The notes: generated by a model not told the origin, from the letters alone. A DNA stretch of 64,000 bases from Caldicellulosiruptor hydrothermalis 108 (GCF_000166355.1 NC_014652.1:2404501-2468500); one strand, 5' to 3'; counted from the first letter of the stretch, positions 44,601 through 53,507 are shown. Numbers and translations are program-made.

Positions 44601-45697
44601 GCTGAATTTATCTGGGAAAGCTTTTTGTTTTTCTGCTCCTCAAGTTCTCTGAGCTCTTCTTTTATATTTAAAAGCTCTTTTTGAAGCTTGAATATGTCAC
44701 TTTCTTTTATACTTTCAAGCCTCAATGTCAAAGACTCTTGCTCTTTTTTAAGCTCTTCTATTTTTTCTTCTATCTTAAGCTTTTCTTCTCTATTTTTCTC
44801 AACCTCAGTTTGAGCTTTTTCAAGCTCTTTTTTAAGGCTCAAATACTCTTTGCTTTTTTCTAGCACGCTAAGTATACTTTGCGCAAGCAGAAGCTGGTTG
44901 TACTCATCATAAACCTTTTTTAACTTTTCCAGCACATCTTTTATGATCTCAAGATTTTTCAGCTCTGTTTGAATCTTGTCCATGTTTTCTATGGAGTCAG
45001 AAAGGCTACGCAAGTCTGACTCAGATAGGGCAGGAAGCGACTCTTGCAGCATCCTGCAAACAGTATCAGGTTTTATATCCCTCGAAAGTTTTGGCGTTCT
45101 AATTCGAACAATCAAGTCTATCAAATTTTCAAAGTCCTCTATATTTTCAAAGCCAAACAAGATCTTGTTAACTTCCTCCATATAATCCTTTCTGCTTGTA
45201 AAGACCTTACCACCATCTCCTATCAGGTTTTCAAACTTCTTCTTGGTAAGTGGAATTTTTTGGTCGCCTATCTTTTCATAAAAGAAAATGTCAACTCCAA
45301 ACCTTCTTCCGTCTGTTAGAACAAAATACCACGTATCAGGGCTCGTGCCTCTTTTTGCCCTTATTCCCATGCCTACGGATACAAATACATTTTGTTTTTT
45401 AAACTCAAGAAAAAGATAGGCTATTGCCTCGTTTTTCTGACCCGGCCCCTGATCGCCAAGAACATAATCTTCAAGCTTTCGCGCATTTGACCCAAAAGAG
45501 TCAAGCCTGGATGGGTGGTAGTTGCCATCCAAAAGCAGGGTAATAAAACTTTGCATTGTAACAGATTTACCCGAAGCATTAGCACCACGAATAAGCATCC
45601 TGCCATCGTAAAAGTCAAAATACTCCTCGTCATAGTACCAGTAGTTGAAAACTCCGGCTCTGTTCATCACCCATCTATTTTCCTTGCTCATCTTCAA
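41639..45697 (-). CDS. jetC: Wadjet protein JetC (SMC/MksB-like ATPase)
   Basis: About 1352 residues, full length for JetC (TIGR02680-like). N-terminal Walker A is GANASGKS, in MLIRGANASGKSVTMQSFI. Long coiled-coil arms follow, and a central hinge-like insertion (GVPFIPFYMAVDFKDG and FGSSILRGRTTTCENARFIG). The C-terminal head has the signature FSGGEKALS and Walker B RIIALDEAFAGVDENN. It drives ATP-dependent extrusion of plasmid DNA. I favour the TTG at 45697 with GGAGG eight bases upstream; an ATG at 45718 is possible. It overlaps jetB at its start. Confidence 0.93.
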   Translation of the reverse strand: MKMSKENRWVMNRAGVFNYWYYDEEYFDFYDGRMLIRGANASGKSVTMQSFITLLLDGNYHPSRLDSFGSNARKLEDYVLGDQGPGQKNEAIAYLFLEFKKQNVFVSVGMGIRAKRGTSPDTWYFVLTDGRRFGVDIFFYEKIGDQKIPLTKKKFENLIGDGGKVFTSRKDYMEEVNKILFGFENIEDFENLIDLIVRIRTPKLSRDIKPDTVCRMLQESLPALSESDLRSLSDSIENMDKIQTELKNLEIIKDVLEKLKKVYDEYNQLLLAQSILSVLEKSKEYLSLKKELEKAQTEVEKNREEKLKIEEKIEELKKEQESLTLRLESIKESDIFKLQKELLNIKEELRELEEQKNKKLSQINSASQKLEKERQQLIALEEELEKYKRKIKDSVKEGKLLIESIGFQRFLETLDMYLLEQGSLDILKDELSSFLSQVEIALKNYEKLSEIKKDLDGFYKELDMNRAEAQKVEEEIQNLLLQLEEVKNNLKNAISIYFEQNEVFKALDEQRTAIFQAINSCEKKGDYGRIYSTLDDIYNFHYLAISDTIRRLEFEIEVLNNQIKAKKEEIERIKSQKDDEVILSSQQKKVRDRLLQKGVPFIPFYMAVDFKDGVDEKKKAIIEDALNSLGILNALIVPEKYRDVLSDLMDDEKEMILISKPAYFSHTLNQFLEVANFDGPIELKQEVAAVIDSIFATEKDDGIYICEDGMFGSSILRGRTTTCENARFIGIENRRRYRQMLISQLEDEVQKLSVELDNKKQERNAQKNLVEKLKNERNSFPSLVDLDTAFEMIEERENHKSKLQKEIEFLEKKIRELLGRENSLKHEISVIATKLSVTATKDNFFKLSQEAQKLKSVLVNLENEVEKEKLVSRTTDSKREQIVQIEESLQNLSFDIQSLKTRWESLSLKKAEIEKRLSSDDAQKLFEDQQKAIERLDSIPKEIESFNKNLQEIVAKISRHEVLIETKALQLEKAKIEYTNSLEVLKIELSFGFVWEEENLEDESKLLEFAKEKSSFANEFKSKDLNQVFERLISAHYEAQVQLAEFGANLYLKEDEKTGYARYVWTAKKDGRLLSLYEFLERIDSEIIEKKNLITQQERELFEEVLIKDIGRRISSKIMLAQDWVKRMNALMDGMDLSGDLKFRLSWEQKKQELEDELSTAELIGLMSKDLSIATDEDKQKVVRHFRARIERAKRLQDSPDSFRSLYEVMKEILDYRQWFEFRLYYQRGTENRRELTNNAYDKFSGGEKALSIYVPLLAALCAKYQSAASFAPRIIALDEAFAGVDENNIEKMFDLIESLEFDYIMNSQILWGDYKTVPGLCIYELISDRNKGCVLKVKYIWNGYKKVLVEI

Positions 45698-46946
45698 AAT
45701 ATAAACCTCCATCCACATTTATATCCTCTATATCCTCAAAAGCTTTCTCGGTGCTGTTATTTTTCTCGGAAAGCTGACCATTTGTATCATAGTCCTGATA
45801 CTCACCAACAACTCTTAAAAAAATAGGGGATATGACAAGATATCCATCGTCATTTGTCTTTGCAAAATTGTGAAGCTGTAAAAACTCTAAAAGCTCTTCA
45901 AATATTTTCTCTGTTGACTTTTCCCTCCACTCTTTGTTCCAAAAATTTCCGTATTTTTTTCTGACATCATCTATAATTAGCTTAAAATGGTCAAGCGAAA
46001 TTTCAAGCATCTCATGTGAAGGTGAAAGTCTCAACTCACCTTTTTCTACCCTTTCAAGAATCTCTTTTGAACACAAAAGCAGCACATCGCACATATTTGA
46101 ATTGTCAGGATAAGTATATCTGCAGTCTCCCTCAACGCTAATATATGCAAACGACTTGAACAGGTGAAGTTCAAGCTCTGGCAAAAACTTTTCAAGGTCT
46201 TGTAAAATTGTTGTCTTTTGTCTTTTAATGTAATAAAGTGGCGCTTCACTCTCAAAATCCACAATGCCATCTATCAAAAGTCCTCTGTATGCTTTTATTC
46301 TCTTTATATCAGTGATTTGGTCAGAAAGTCCATTTGTAAACTCAAACTCGCTGTTTAAAATTTCTTCAGCTGACGAATACTCAACAAAGCTTTTAGGAAA
46401 TGTCCTCATAAAGTATTTTGATAGCCCTGTTGATTCATAAAGTACATCTACATCAGCTCTTTCCACAAACAACTCTTGATTGCCATCATCTATTTTAATT
46501 AGCCCCATCTTTTCGCAAAACTTAAGAACTCTTATAAGTGACCTTCTATCAGAATACATAGTCCAGTCAATTTCCTCGTAAGGATAATTCGACCGTATAT
46601 ACTGGGTGATATCCTCAAGCAAAAACTGAGTATCTTTTCCTTTGTCCTCTAAAAATGCAAGAACAAGACAGAAAAACACATAGTCTTTTGGCTCTTCAAA
46701 CTCCATAATACCCATGTACTCTCTTGGAACAAGTGGTACCTTTTCAAGTCTGACCATGTCAGATGTAGCATAGAACTTAAGTCCCAGTTTTGTGACTATA
46801 AAGTCTTTTAAGTCTTTGCCAATGTTTTTACACTCATAATAGCTTTCAACGTCTTTTTCTTTTAAAATCCAAAAGTTTTCAAGCAATTTTAAAAGTGCAC
46901 TTTGCATTTTAAAACTTTCCTGCCTTTCTTTATTCGACAAACTCAA
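45675..46946 (-). CDS. jetB: Wadjet protein JetB (MksE-like, TIGR02678-like)
   Basis: 423 residues. It matches the TIGR02678/JetB type: an N-terminal ERQESFKMQSALLKLLENFW block, YATSDMVRLEKVP, FCLVLAFLEDKGKDTQFLLEDI, and WTMYSDRRSLIRVLKFCEKMGLI (winged-helix). JetB (MksE-like) dimerises and bridges JetA and the JetC heads. The frame opens with a TTG overlapping jetA by 17 bases. An ATG at 46907 has an AGGAAAG site, but the homologous N-terminal block starts before it, so the longer form is kept. The Asp/Glu-rich tail overlaps the jetC start. Confidence 0.87.
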   Translation of the reverse strand: MSLSNKERQESFKMQSALLKLLENFWILKEKDVESYYECKNIGKDLKDFIVTKLGLKFYATSDMVRLEKVPLVPREYMGIMEFEEPKDYVFFCLVLAFLEDKGKDTQFLLEDITQYIRSNYPYEEIDWTMYSDRRSLIRVLKFCEKMGLIKIDDGNQELFVERADVDVLYESTGLSKYFMRTFPKSFVEYSSAEEILNSEFEFTNGLSDQITDIKRIKAYRGLLIDGIVDFESEAPLYYIKRQKTTILQDLEKFLPELELHLFKSFAYISVEGDCRYTYPDNSNMCDVLLLCSKEILERVEKGELRLSPSHEMLEISLDHFKLIIDDVRKKYGNFWNKEWREKSTEKIFEELLEFLQLHNFAKTNDDGYLVISPIFLRVVGEYQDYDTNGQLSEKNNSTEKAFEDIEDINVDGGLYFEDEQGK

Positions 46947-48393
46947 TCACATACGCTGGCATTTCAAGCTCGCCATCTGTTGATTTTAAAACACAATATC
47001 TCCCATCCTTTGGTTTTACAACTTTAAATTTTTTCCCTGAGTCTGTATTACCAAAACCTGATGATAGTCCTCTTGAAAGCCACACCAAAAGTTTCTTCCT
47101 CACCTGTGGAGTCAAAACAGGAAGATTTTCAAACTCAATTTTTCCATCTTTTATAAGCTGAGCAACAAGCTTTTCTTCTTCTTCAATTTTCTTTTTATAC
47201 TCCTCAAACCTTTTTTTCTTGTCTTCAGAAAATTCAGATGCCGGCAAAACTTTACTCTTTTCCCTCACAAGCCTTCCTCTTGATTTAAGCAAACTCTTCA
47301 TTGGTGGAACATCAAGAATGCTAAGACTTGCAAGTTCGCTTTGTCTTTTTTCCTCGGCTGCAATGTATCGCGGCAAAAGCACACCAAACACAACTGAAGA
47401 AAGCTTGTGACATGTAGCTAAATCAAGGTTTGAGAATATTTTAGCTAAGTGTTTGTACTCTTCCTGCCTGTTTACTTTGACACTCGACATCTCTGAAAGC
47501 CTTGCTGCAAGGTCAGACACTTTTCTTATAAGCCCCTGAATCTGGTCAGAAAGTTTTTCTGCCTGGCCATGAGGAGCAACAAACCAGAGTTTTATATTGT
47601 CAAACCTTGCTTTTATATTTCTTTCTATACTCTCTGGGTCTTTGAATATGTTTTTGGGATGTTCCTTTTCCTGAGCGATTATATAGTTCAAAAGCTTTTC
47701 AACCTTAGAGTTTTCTAATTGCAAAAAGATGGATCTTATTTTTGGAAGATAGTTCTGAAATATAATATAGAAGTTGTAAAGGTACTGTACAAGCTTTGAT
47801 TTGTACTCTAAAAAATTCTCTTTTATCATGAGATTTTCAGCCTCATACGACTTTAACATTGAAATATATTCAGAATAGCTATTTTCAATCTCCTCAAAAG
47901 AGCTTGTTAGCTCATCCCACCAGTCAACTGCTCTTTTTTGCGGGTCTTGCAATACACTGTCCACCTGCTGAAGCAAGAGAAATATCTTTTCAATGTGTTT
48001 GGGATTTAGCTCTGCTTTTGTATCCTCTTGAGTTTCAAGTTCAAACAAAAACCTTTCAATCTTAAGTCCGATATGTGTAAGTTCATATAAAAATCTTTTG
48101 TTTTTAAACTCCTCAACAGTTCTGGTCTTTGAAGTGTCCTGAATTGAATTTAAATTTCCCCACTCAACAAGACTTTTCAAATCTTGTTCGCACATCTGCT
48201 CTGTGTAGTCTGCAAACTGTGGAAAACTTTTTAAAAAGGTGAATATCTCTTCTTTTGTCAGCCTGTTTTTGTATTCTAAATGACACAAAAAACAATATCT
48301 CATGATTGTTCTGTATCTTTCTGAGTTAGGTGCTGTGAGGTACTCAAAATATTTGAGTTTGCCCAAAAGTGGAGCTTGAAAACTATTTATCAT
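46930..48393 (-). CDS. jetA: Wadjet protein JetA (MksF/kleisin-like, TIGR02677-like)
   Basis: 487 residues. TIGR02677-type protein: N-terminal winged-helix region with YLTAPNSERYRTIMRYCFLCHLE and a LKSLVEWGNLNS block, a long helical middle (about residues 130-330), and a C-terminal winged-helix-like part ending in a conserved CVLKSTDGELEMPAYVIEF. JetA is the kleisin that closes the JetC ring. It is the first gene of the four-gene operon. GGAAGG precedes the ATG, and a TATAAT (48430-48435 on the minus strand) lies 37 bases upstream. Confidence 0.88.
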   Translation of the reverse strand: MINSFQAPLLGKLKYFEYLTAPNSERYRTIMRYCFLCHLEYKNRLTKEEIFTFLKSFPQFADYTEQMCEQDLKSLVEWGNLNSIQDTSKTRTVEEFKNKRFLYELTHIGLKIERFLFELETQEDTKAELNPKHIEKIFLLLQQVDSVLQDPQKRAVDWWDELTSSFEEIENSYSEYISMLKSYEAENLMIKENFLEYKSKLVQYLYNFYIIFQNYLPKIRSIFLQLENSKVEKLLNYIIAQEKEHPKNIFKDPESIERNIKARFDNIKLWFVAPHGQAEKLSDQIQGLIRKVSDLAARLSEMSSVKVNRQEEYKHLAKIFSNLDLATCHKLSSVVFGVLLPRYIAAEEKRQSELASLSILDVPPMKSLLKSRGRLVREKSKVLPASEFSEDKKKRFEEYKKKIEEEEKLVAQLIKDGKIEFENLPVLTPQVRKKLLVWLSRGLSSGFGNTDSGKKFKVVKPKDGRYCVLKSTDGELEMPAYVIEFVE

Positions 48394-48451
48394 CTTAAAG
48401 TTCTACCTTCCCTCAAAATCTTATCTTAAATTATATCACATCTTACCAAAC

Positions 48452-48488
48452 AAAAAAGGGGCTGAAACATTTTTCACATACAGCCCCT
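48452..48488 (-). terminator. Intrinsic terminator between coiled-coil gene and jetA
   Basis: AGGGGCTG (48457-48464) and CAGCCCCT (48481-48488) pair perfectly, followed on the minus strand by TTTTTTG. It separates the jet operon from the upstream coiled-coil gene, so jetABCD needs its own promoter. Confidence 0.8.
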
Positions 48489-48494
48489 CTTATT

Positions 48495-49028
48495 CTAATT
48501 TGCTGAAAACACAGCTTTTTTTAGATTGCTGATTTCAACCTCATGCCTGCCAAGGATTTCATAAAAAACCTCAATCTTTACTCTGTTTTCTTTTAACTCT
48601 TTTATATCCTTTTTCATCTCTTCCATATCGCTTGAAAGCTGTTTTATAGCAAACTCAATAACAGCAAATCTGCCATCAACATATCTTCTCAGCTCTTCAT
48701 GTTCACGCTTGTCTTGCTCAAAGTGAGACTGCTGAATTTCTGCCATAAGCTCAAGTTTTCTCTTGAGGTCTTCAAGCATAATAGAATTCTTGGTTGTCTC
48801 AACCTCAAGCTTGGCAACCCTCTTCTCAAGAGCATCAATTCTTCTTTCTACTGCATCAAGCCTTTCTTCTACCCTGTCAAGCCTTTCTTCTACCTTGTTA
48901 AGTCTTTCTTCAACTCTGTCAAGTCTTTCTTCTACCTTATCAAGTCTTTGTTTTACTTCTTCTAAGCCTTTATCAATGCTGTCAACCTTTTCTAAGACAA
49001 GAGTTAACATTTGTTTGATCTCATCCAT
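48495..49028 (-). CDS. Coiled-coil protein with heptad repeats
   Basis: 177 residues, cytoplasmic. Residues 10-80 are tandem heptads of the form RLDKVEE/RLDRVEE/RLNKVEE, an almost perfect 7-residue repeat also visible in the DNA as a 21-base repeat. A second helical region (KELKENRVKIEVFYEILGRHEVEISNLKKAV) follows. This architecture is common in Firmicutes with no assigned function. It lies directly before the Wadjet operon but is separated from it by a terminator, so a link is not supported. GAGGAG precedes the ATG. Confidence 0.75.
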   Translation of the reverse strand: MDEIKQMLTLVLEKVDSIDKGLEEVKQRLDKVEERLDRVEERLNKVEERLDRVEERLDAVERRIDALEKRVAKLEVETTKNSIMLEDLKRKLELMAEIQQSHFEQDKREHEELRRYVDGRFAVIEFAIKQLSSDMEEMKKDIKELKENRVKIEVFYEILGRHEVEISNLKKAVFSAN

Positions 49029-49122
49029 ATTTTAACAACTCCTCTTATCGGGCTTTAAAATTATTATATACTAACACCTATTAATTGTGAATTAACATAT
49101 TTTAGGGCTTCTGAAAATAAAT

Positions 49123-50163
49123 TTATCTCCTTAATATCAGCATTGCATCTCCAAAACTGAAAAACCTGTAACGCATGTCAACAGCAATCTTGTAGGCGTT
49201 CATGATTCTTTCATACCCGCCAAATGCACAGACAAGCATCATCAAGGTAGTATCCGGAAGATGGAAGTTTGTAACAAGACCGTCAAGAACTTTAAATTCA
49301 TAGCCAGGGTAGATAAATATATCTGTCCAACCTTTTTTGGCTCTTACTTTTCCATTTTCATCACAGCACGATTCTAAAACCCTGCAAGATGTCGTCCCAA
49401 CTGCAATCACTCTTTTACCAAGTTCTTTTGCTCTGTTTATTCTTTCTGCAACATCTTCAGAGATTTCATAATACTCCTCATGCATCTTGTGTTCTTCCAC
49501 ATTTTCAACTTTGACTGGTTTAAAAGTTCCAAGTCCAACGTGAAGTGTCACATACAGAATTTCAACACCTTTTTTTGAGATTTTCTCAAGTAATTCTTCT
49601 GTAAAGTGAAGACCTGCAGTTGGTGCTGCAGCAGAACCAGGCACTTTGCTGTATACTGTCTGATATCTTGAAAGATCGTCAAGCTCCTCTTTTATATACG
49701 GTGGAAGAGGAATTTTGCCCAGTCTTTCTAAAACCTCTTCAAACACCCCTTCATAATAGAACCTTACAATCCTTGTGCCTTCTTCCTGGTTTACATGTAA
49801 AACCTCAGCTTTTAGCTCTCCATTGCCAAATACAAACTTTCTTCCTTTTCGCGCCTTTTTGCCTGGTCGTGTCATAACCTCCCATGTGTTTATATCAAGC
49901 CTCTTTACAAGCAAAAATTCTATAAAACTGCCAGTATCTTCTCTTTGCCCAATTAGCCTTGCAGGTATGACCTTTGAGTTATTTAGAACAAGACAGTCAC
50001 CCTCATTTAAATATTCAACTATGTCGCGGAAAATTCTGTGCTCAAGCCTGCCGTCCGGTAAAATAACCATCAGCCTTGAACTGTCCCGCGGCTCTACAGG
50101 TTTTTGTGCAATCAGTTCATCCGGCAGGTCATAATGAAAGTCGCTTAGTTTCCATTTTTTCAT
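49123..50163 (-). CDS. queA: S-adenosylmethionine:tRNA ribosyltransferase-isomerase
   Basis: 346 residues, full length. QueA transfers and isomerises the ribosyl part of S-adenosylmethionine onto preQ1 in tRNA to give epoxyqueuosine. Family blocks: [75 protein letters not shown] and [16 protein letters not shown]. It overlaps the SpoIID-like gene by four bases (ATGA), so they are translationally coupled. No other queuosine gene is in the window. Confidence 0.96.
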   Translation of the reverse strand: MKKWKLSDFHYDLPDELIAQKPVEPRDSSRLMVILPDGRLEHRIFRDIVEYLNEGDCLVLNNSKVIPARLIGQREDTGSFIEFLLVKRLDINTWEVMTRPGKKARKGRKFVFGNGELKAEVLHVNQEEGTRIVRFYYEGVFEEVLERLGKIPLPPYIKEELDDLSRYQTVYSKVPGSAAAPTAGLHFTEELLEKISKKGVEILYVTLHVGLGTFKPVKVENVEEHKMHEEYYEISEDVAERINRAKELGKRVIAVGTTSCRVLESCCDENGKVRAKKGWTDIFIYPGYEFKVLDGLVTNFHLPDTTLMMLVCAFGGYERIMNAYKIAVDMRYRFFSFGDAMLILRR

Positions 50164-51902
50164 CTTTTTTCAATCTCAACTCCTGTGTAATAGTGTTTTA
50201 TAATTTGCTTATAATTATAACCACTTTCAGCAAGTCCTTTTGCTCCCCACTGGCTCATTCCAACACCATGTCCCCAACCTTTGCCATTGAATGTGTATGT
50301 GGTAGGGACAAGTGGCACCTTGTCAAGGCTACCATCTGGATTTACAACATTTATATATTGCTGTGAATATGTCTGAGCTTCATTTTCAAAACTTCCCACA
50401 TTTTCTGACAGGTACACCTCATCATATGTCGAAAGATACACACTTTCAGCAGTTTGTGGCAAAATATTTTGAGCTTCTATAAAATCCTGTGCCTGTTTAG
50501 TTTCTACCGCTCTTTTTACACTTCCATCTTCAAACAAAATCTTCTGCCCGCTTATTCTCACTTTTTTTACCTTCCCACTGCTCTCTACCACAGATACATC
50601 CGCATCTGTTGTAATTGTATATGCCTGGCTGTAAAGTCCAAACAAAAGTCGTGTTGCTTCTTTTTGACATTCATACTCGCCTTGCGTGCCAACAACTTTT
50701 AGTTTCAAAACCCTTCCTGCTTTTGTATACTCAACTGCCTGAACGTCCAAAACATCACCAATGTCTATGTTCCTTTTTTTGAGCATATTTTTTATCTCAT
50801 CTTTGGTAAACTGAAACAGCCATGATGACTTTGAATTTTTTGCTTCTTTTGAATTGTCAACAGACCTCAAATACTCAACAGGGTACCTCCAAACATTTTC
50901 AGAATCCTCTGTGGGAATACCACCTGTTGATGAAAAATACACAGCATCAATCGGGTTGCCTTTGTAAGTTATAATCTCACCTCTTGTTGCATCAACAGCT
51001 GCAATTGCCCATTTTTCTCCATATGTGCCATCTACTGCACCGCCATATACCTGACAGTGGTCTGTCGGGCAGAGGTCAAAACCAATTGATTGGTGCTTAC
51101 CAAGGTTTCTCACAGCATACGTGCGGGCAATAACAGCAAACGCTTTTACAGCCTCAATTGGCCACAGCGGGTCAATCTCCATCCTGATAACACCATACAG
51201 ATACTCTTCAAGCTTTGTAACATTTATAACTGTCATATCACTACCTTTTATTCTTTTAAACTCAGCCCTGCCCCTGAACCATCTGTCGCCTATCTTTATT
51301 CTCTCAATTCCATTTTGCTTTTGTGGAATTATCATCAAAAACCTTGTAGCTTGACCGTCAAATCCAAAAAGTATTTTGCCATTTTCATCTTTTACAAGCA
51401 CCATAGTATCTGAAGAAAAAATGGTTGCGCCAGAAAGTTTTGCTGCCAGTTTGCTTGCTTCATTTATATTGTCAAAACAGCCAATTAATATGCTATACCC
51501 ACCATTTACAAAGCCAACAAAAGCGTCTTTGAATGAAGAAAAACTTTTTAAGCTATTCTCTGCTGTTTTGTATGAAATATACCTTCCAACTGCCACATGA
51601 TAATTTGGACCTTCCTGGCCATTCTTTTTGTATACATCCTTTGAAACTGTGAGACTATTTTTTTGTGTATCGGCAACAGTAATGAAGTTTTTGTCATCAG
51701 AAATAGCCAAGAAGAGACTTCCTTTTGCCTCAATTTTTACAGAGTCCACCGGGCTTGATTTTTTGTATGTATCAGCATAAAACACGCCTATTCTTATCCA
51801 CTCCGGAATTTGAGTTTGTGAAAATGCGGGTAATATATTGATTGAAGAAAAAACTACAAAAAAGACAATCGCTACTGCCCCGCATAAAAGTTTTTTAACC
51901 AT
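50160..51902 (-). CDS. SpoIID/LytB domain protein
   Basis: About 580 residues. A signal peptide covers roughly residues 1-29. A SPOR-like peptidoglycan-binding region ([21 protein letters not shown] and [20 protein letters not shown]) comes before the SpoIID domain: [44 protein letters not shown], and the end [19 protein letters not shown]. SpoIID is a lytic transglycosylase acting on denuded glycan in sporulation; this longer relative may act in the vegetative wall. The ATG at 51902 with AAGGAGAG is preferred to one eight codons earlier. Confidence 0.88.
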   Translation of the reverse strand: MVKKLLCGAVAIVFFVVFSSINILPAFSQTQIPEWIRIGVFYADTYKKSSPVDSVKIEAKGSLFLAISDDKNFITVADTQKNSLTVSKDVYKKNGQEGPNYHVAVGRYISYKTAENSLKSFSSFKDAFVGFVNGGYSILIGCFDNINEASKLAAKLSGATIFSSDTMVLVKDENGKILFGFDGQATRFLMIIPQKQNGIERIKIGDRWFRGRAEFKRIKGSDMTVINVTKLEEYLYGVIRMEIDPLWPIEAVKAFAVIARTYAVRNLGKHQSIGFDLCPTDHCQVYGGAVDGTYGEKWAIAAVDATRGEIITYKGNPIDAVYFSSTGGIPTEDSENVWRYPVEYLRSVDNSKEAKNSKSSWLFQFTKDEIKNMLKKRNIDIGDVLDVQAVEYTKAGRVLKLKVVGTQGEYECQKEATRLLFGLYSQAYTITTDADVSVVESSGKVKKVRISGQKILFEDGSVKRAVETKQAQDFIEAQNILPQTAESVYLSTYDEVYLSENVGSFENEAQTYSQQYINVVNPDGSLDKVPLVPTTYTFNGKGWGHGVGMSQWGAKGLAESGYNYKQIIKHYYTGVEIEKR

Positions 51903-51966
51903 TTTTTTCTCTCCTTCTTGCTGCAATAAGTTTGTATTTATTAATTTTATTCTACCAAAATCCCTC

Positions 51967-51995
51967 TTGTGAGTCTATTGTAAAAGGAATATAAT
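51967..51995 (+). promoter_or_regulatory. Predicted promoter of the potassium uptake operon
   Basis: TTGTGA (51967-51972) and TATAAT (51990-51995) are 17 bases apart, 48 bases before the first TrkA start. Confidence 0.65.
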
Positions 51996-52043
51996 TTAAT
52001 CTATGAATTTCAGAAGGTAATATCAAGTAGGGGTGCAGAAAAA

Positions 52044-52664
52044 TTGTATATAATAGTCGTGGGGTGTGGAAAAGTAGGCTCAACACTTGCAAAGTCTCTT
52101 TCTGATGAAGGGCACGATGTTGTTGTGATAGACTCTGACGCTAAAAACTTTGAAAGACTTGGCCCTGACTTTAATGGCATGAAAATCCAGGGAGTTGTGA
52201 TTGATGAAGATGTTCTAAAGCAGGCAGGAATAGAAAAAGCTGACGCACTGGCAGCAGTAACTCCTGATGACAGTACAAACATAATGGCAGCTCAGATTGC
52301 TGAAGAGATTTACAATGTACCAAAGGTAATAGCAAGGATTTATGACCCGCTCAGAGAAGACATCTTCCATTCTCTTGGGCTTGAGACAATCTGTCCTACA
52401 ACCTTGGCTGTTGAGTATATAAAATCAATCCTTCTTTCGCGCGAGATAAGGCACAAGCACAGGTTTGGCAAGGATGATGTGTTTTTCAAGTACATCACTC
52501 CAAAGAGAGATGATATTGGAAAAGGTCTGGACAAAATAATTCTCCCTGAAAATTGCTATCTTTTCGGAATAATTCGAAACGAACACTTTTATTTCAAAAA
52601 CAAAAACATAAGACTTCAGGAAAATGATATCATGGTAGTTGCTGAAAAGAAGGTGAATCAATGA
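52044..52664 (+). CDS. TrkA-type potassium channel regulator (1)
   Basis: 206 residues. An RCK_N Rossmann domain begins YIIVVGCGKVGSTLAKSLSDEGHDVVVIDSD (GxGxxG plus acidic end of strand 2), with ITPDD-like AAVTPDDSTNIMAAQIA. An RCK_C domain is in the last 70 residues (LDKIILPENCYLFGIIRNEHF). It binds nucleotide and gates the TrkH channel on the cytoplasmic side. The start is TTG at 52044 with GGGGTG upstream. It overlaps the second trkA by four bases. No typical symbol is given because the two copies cannot be told apart. Confidence 0.9.
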   Translation: MYIIVVGCGKVGSTLAKSLSDEGHDVVVIDSDAKNFERLGPDFNGMKIQGVVIDEDVLKQAGIEKADALAAVTPDDSTNIMAAQIAEEIYNVPKVIARIYDPLREDIFHSLGLETICPTTLAVEYIKSILLSREIRHKHRFGKDDVFFKYITPKRDDIGKGLDKIILPENCYLFGIIRNEHFYFKNKNIRLQENDIMVVAEKKVNQ

Positions 52665-53326
52665 GAGTTGCTATTGTCGGCGGTGGAAAGGTTGGGTATT
52701 TTTTGACAAAGCTTTTAGCAGAAAGAGGAAGATATCACATAACTGTGATTGAACAGCAGCCAGAACTTTGCAGGAAAGTTGCTGAAGAGTTTTCGAATGT
52801 AACTGTGATAGAGGGTGATGGAACTTCTCTGGACACCCTTTCTGATGCAAAGGTTCACAAGTGTGACTTTTTTATTGCTGTAACCGGAAAAGATGAGGAC
52901 AATCTCATATCCTGCCAGCTTGCAAAGAAGGTATTTGAGGTAAAAAGAACCATAGCAAGGGCAAACAACCCTAAAAACATAAACGTGATGAAAAGGCTTG
53001 GTGTTGACAATGTAATATCTTCAACAGATATCATTGCAAAGATAATCGAACATGAGGTTGAAATAGAACCTCTTTCTGTCCTTGCAACGTTGAAAAATGG
53101 GGAGATAATAGTTTTTCAGGCGGTTGTTCAGCAAAATTCTCCTGCTGCAAACAAAAAGATTGCAGATGTCCCGTTTCCAAAAGAGAGTATAATAGGTGCT
53201 ATCATGAGAGAAAACGAAACATTTGTGCCGTCTGGAGACAGTATTATTCTGCCAGGTGATACACTGCTTGTAATTGTAAGTGAAAGGGCAAAAAGAGAGT
53301 TCAAACGGCTTATAAGTTCAAAATAA
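52661..53326 (+). CDS. TrkA-type potassium channel regulator (2)
   Basis: 221 residues, paralogous to the preceding gene. RCK_N begins VAIVGGGKVGYFLTKLLAERG, with IEQQPELC, AVTGKDEDNLISCQLAKKVF and RANNPKN. RCK_C covers about 140-221 (VVQQNSPAANKKIADVPFPKESIIGAIMRENETFVPSG). Two short single-unit TrkA proteins may form a heteromeric ring equal to one long TrkA of enterobacteria. It is coupled upstream by ATGA and is followed after 21 bases by a small membrane protein gene. Confidence 0.9.
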   Translation: MRVAIVGGGKVGYFLTKLLAERGRYHITVIEQQPELCRKVAEEFSNVTVIEGDGTSLDTLSDAKVHKCDFFIAVTGKDEDNLISCQLAKKVFEVKRTIARANNPKNINVMKRLGVDNVISSTDIIAKIIEHEVEIEPLSVLATLKNGEIIVFQAVVQQNSPAANKKIADVPFPKESIIGAIMRENETFVPSGDSIILPGDTLLVIVSERAKREFKRLISSK

Positions 53327-53347
53327 CACAAAGGGTGATTGATTGGA

Positions 53348-53479
53348 ATGCTCAAGAAAAAAGAAAAAAACCTCAAAACCACATTTATTGGTGTGCTGGT
53401 AGAAATTGGCCTTGCGCTGGGTTTCATAGCAGCTGGCGCTATTGTTACTTTAATCCCTTATCTTTTTGCTCATAAATAA
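53348..53479 (+). CDS. Small 43-residue membrane protein in the potassium uptake operon
   Basis: ATG at 53348 to TAA at 53479, missed easily because of its size. GGGTGAT lies upstream at usable spacing. The product begins MLKKKEKNLKTTF (basic, cytoplasmic) and continues with one hydrophobic helix of about 25 residues rich in Gly and Ala (IGLALGFIAAGAIVTLIPYL), ending AHK. Its position between trkA (2) and trkH, with the same strand and tight spacing, suggests an accessory subunit of the transporter, similar in size to KdpF-like peptides. The function is inference. Confidence 0.6.
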   Translation: MLKKKEKNLKTTFIGVLVEIGLALGFIAAGAIVTLIPYLFAHK

Positions 53480-53507
53480 AAAAGTGCAAAGAAGAGGGCT
53501 GAAGAAG

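Noticed and set aside
42162-45319. Many Ser/Phe-rich plus-strand frames opposite jetC
   Set aside because: These arise from the Glu/Lys/Leu-rich coiled-coil codons read in antisense; they have no ribosome sites and no family resemblance.
48763-49035. A plus-strand frame with SLSSTLSSL repeats
   Set aside because: It is the complement of the heptad repeats in the coiled-coil gene, not an independent repeat protein.
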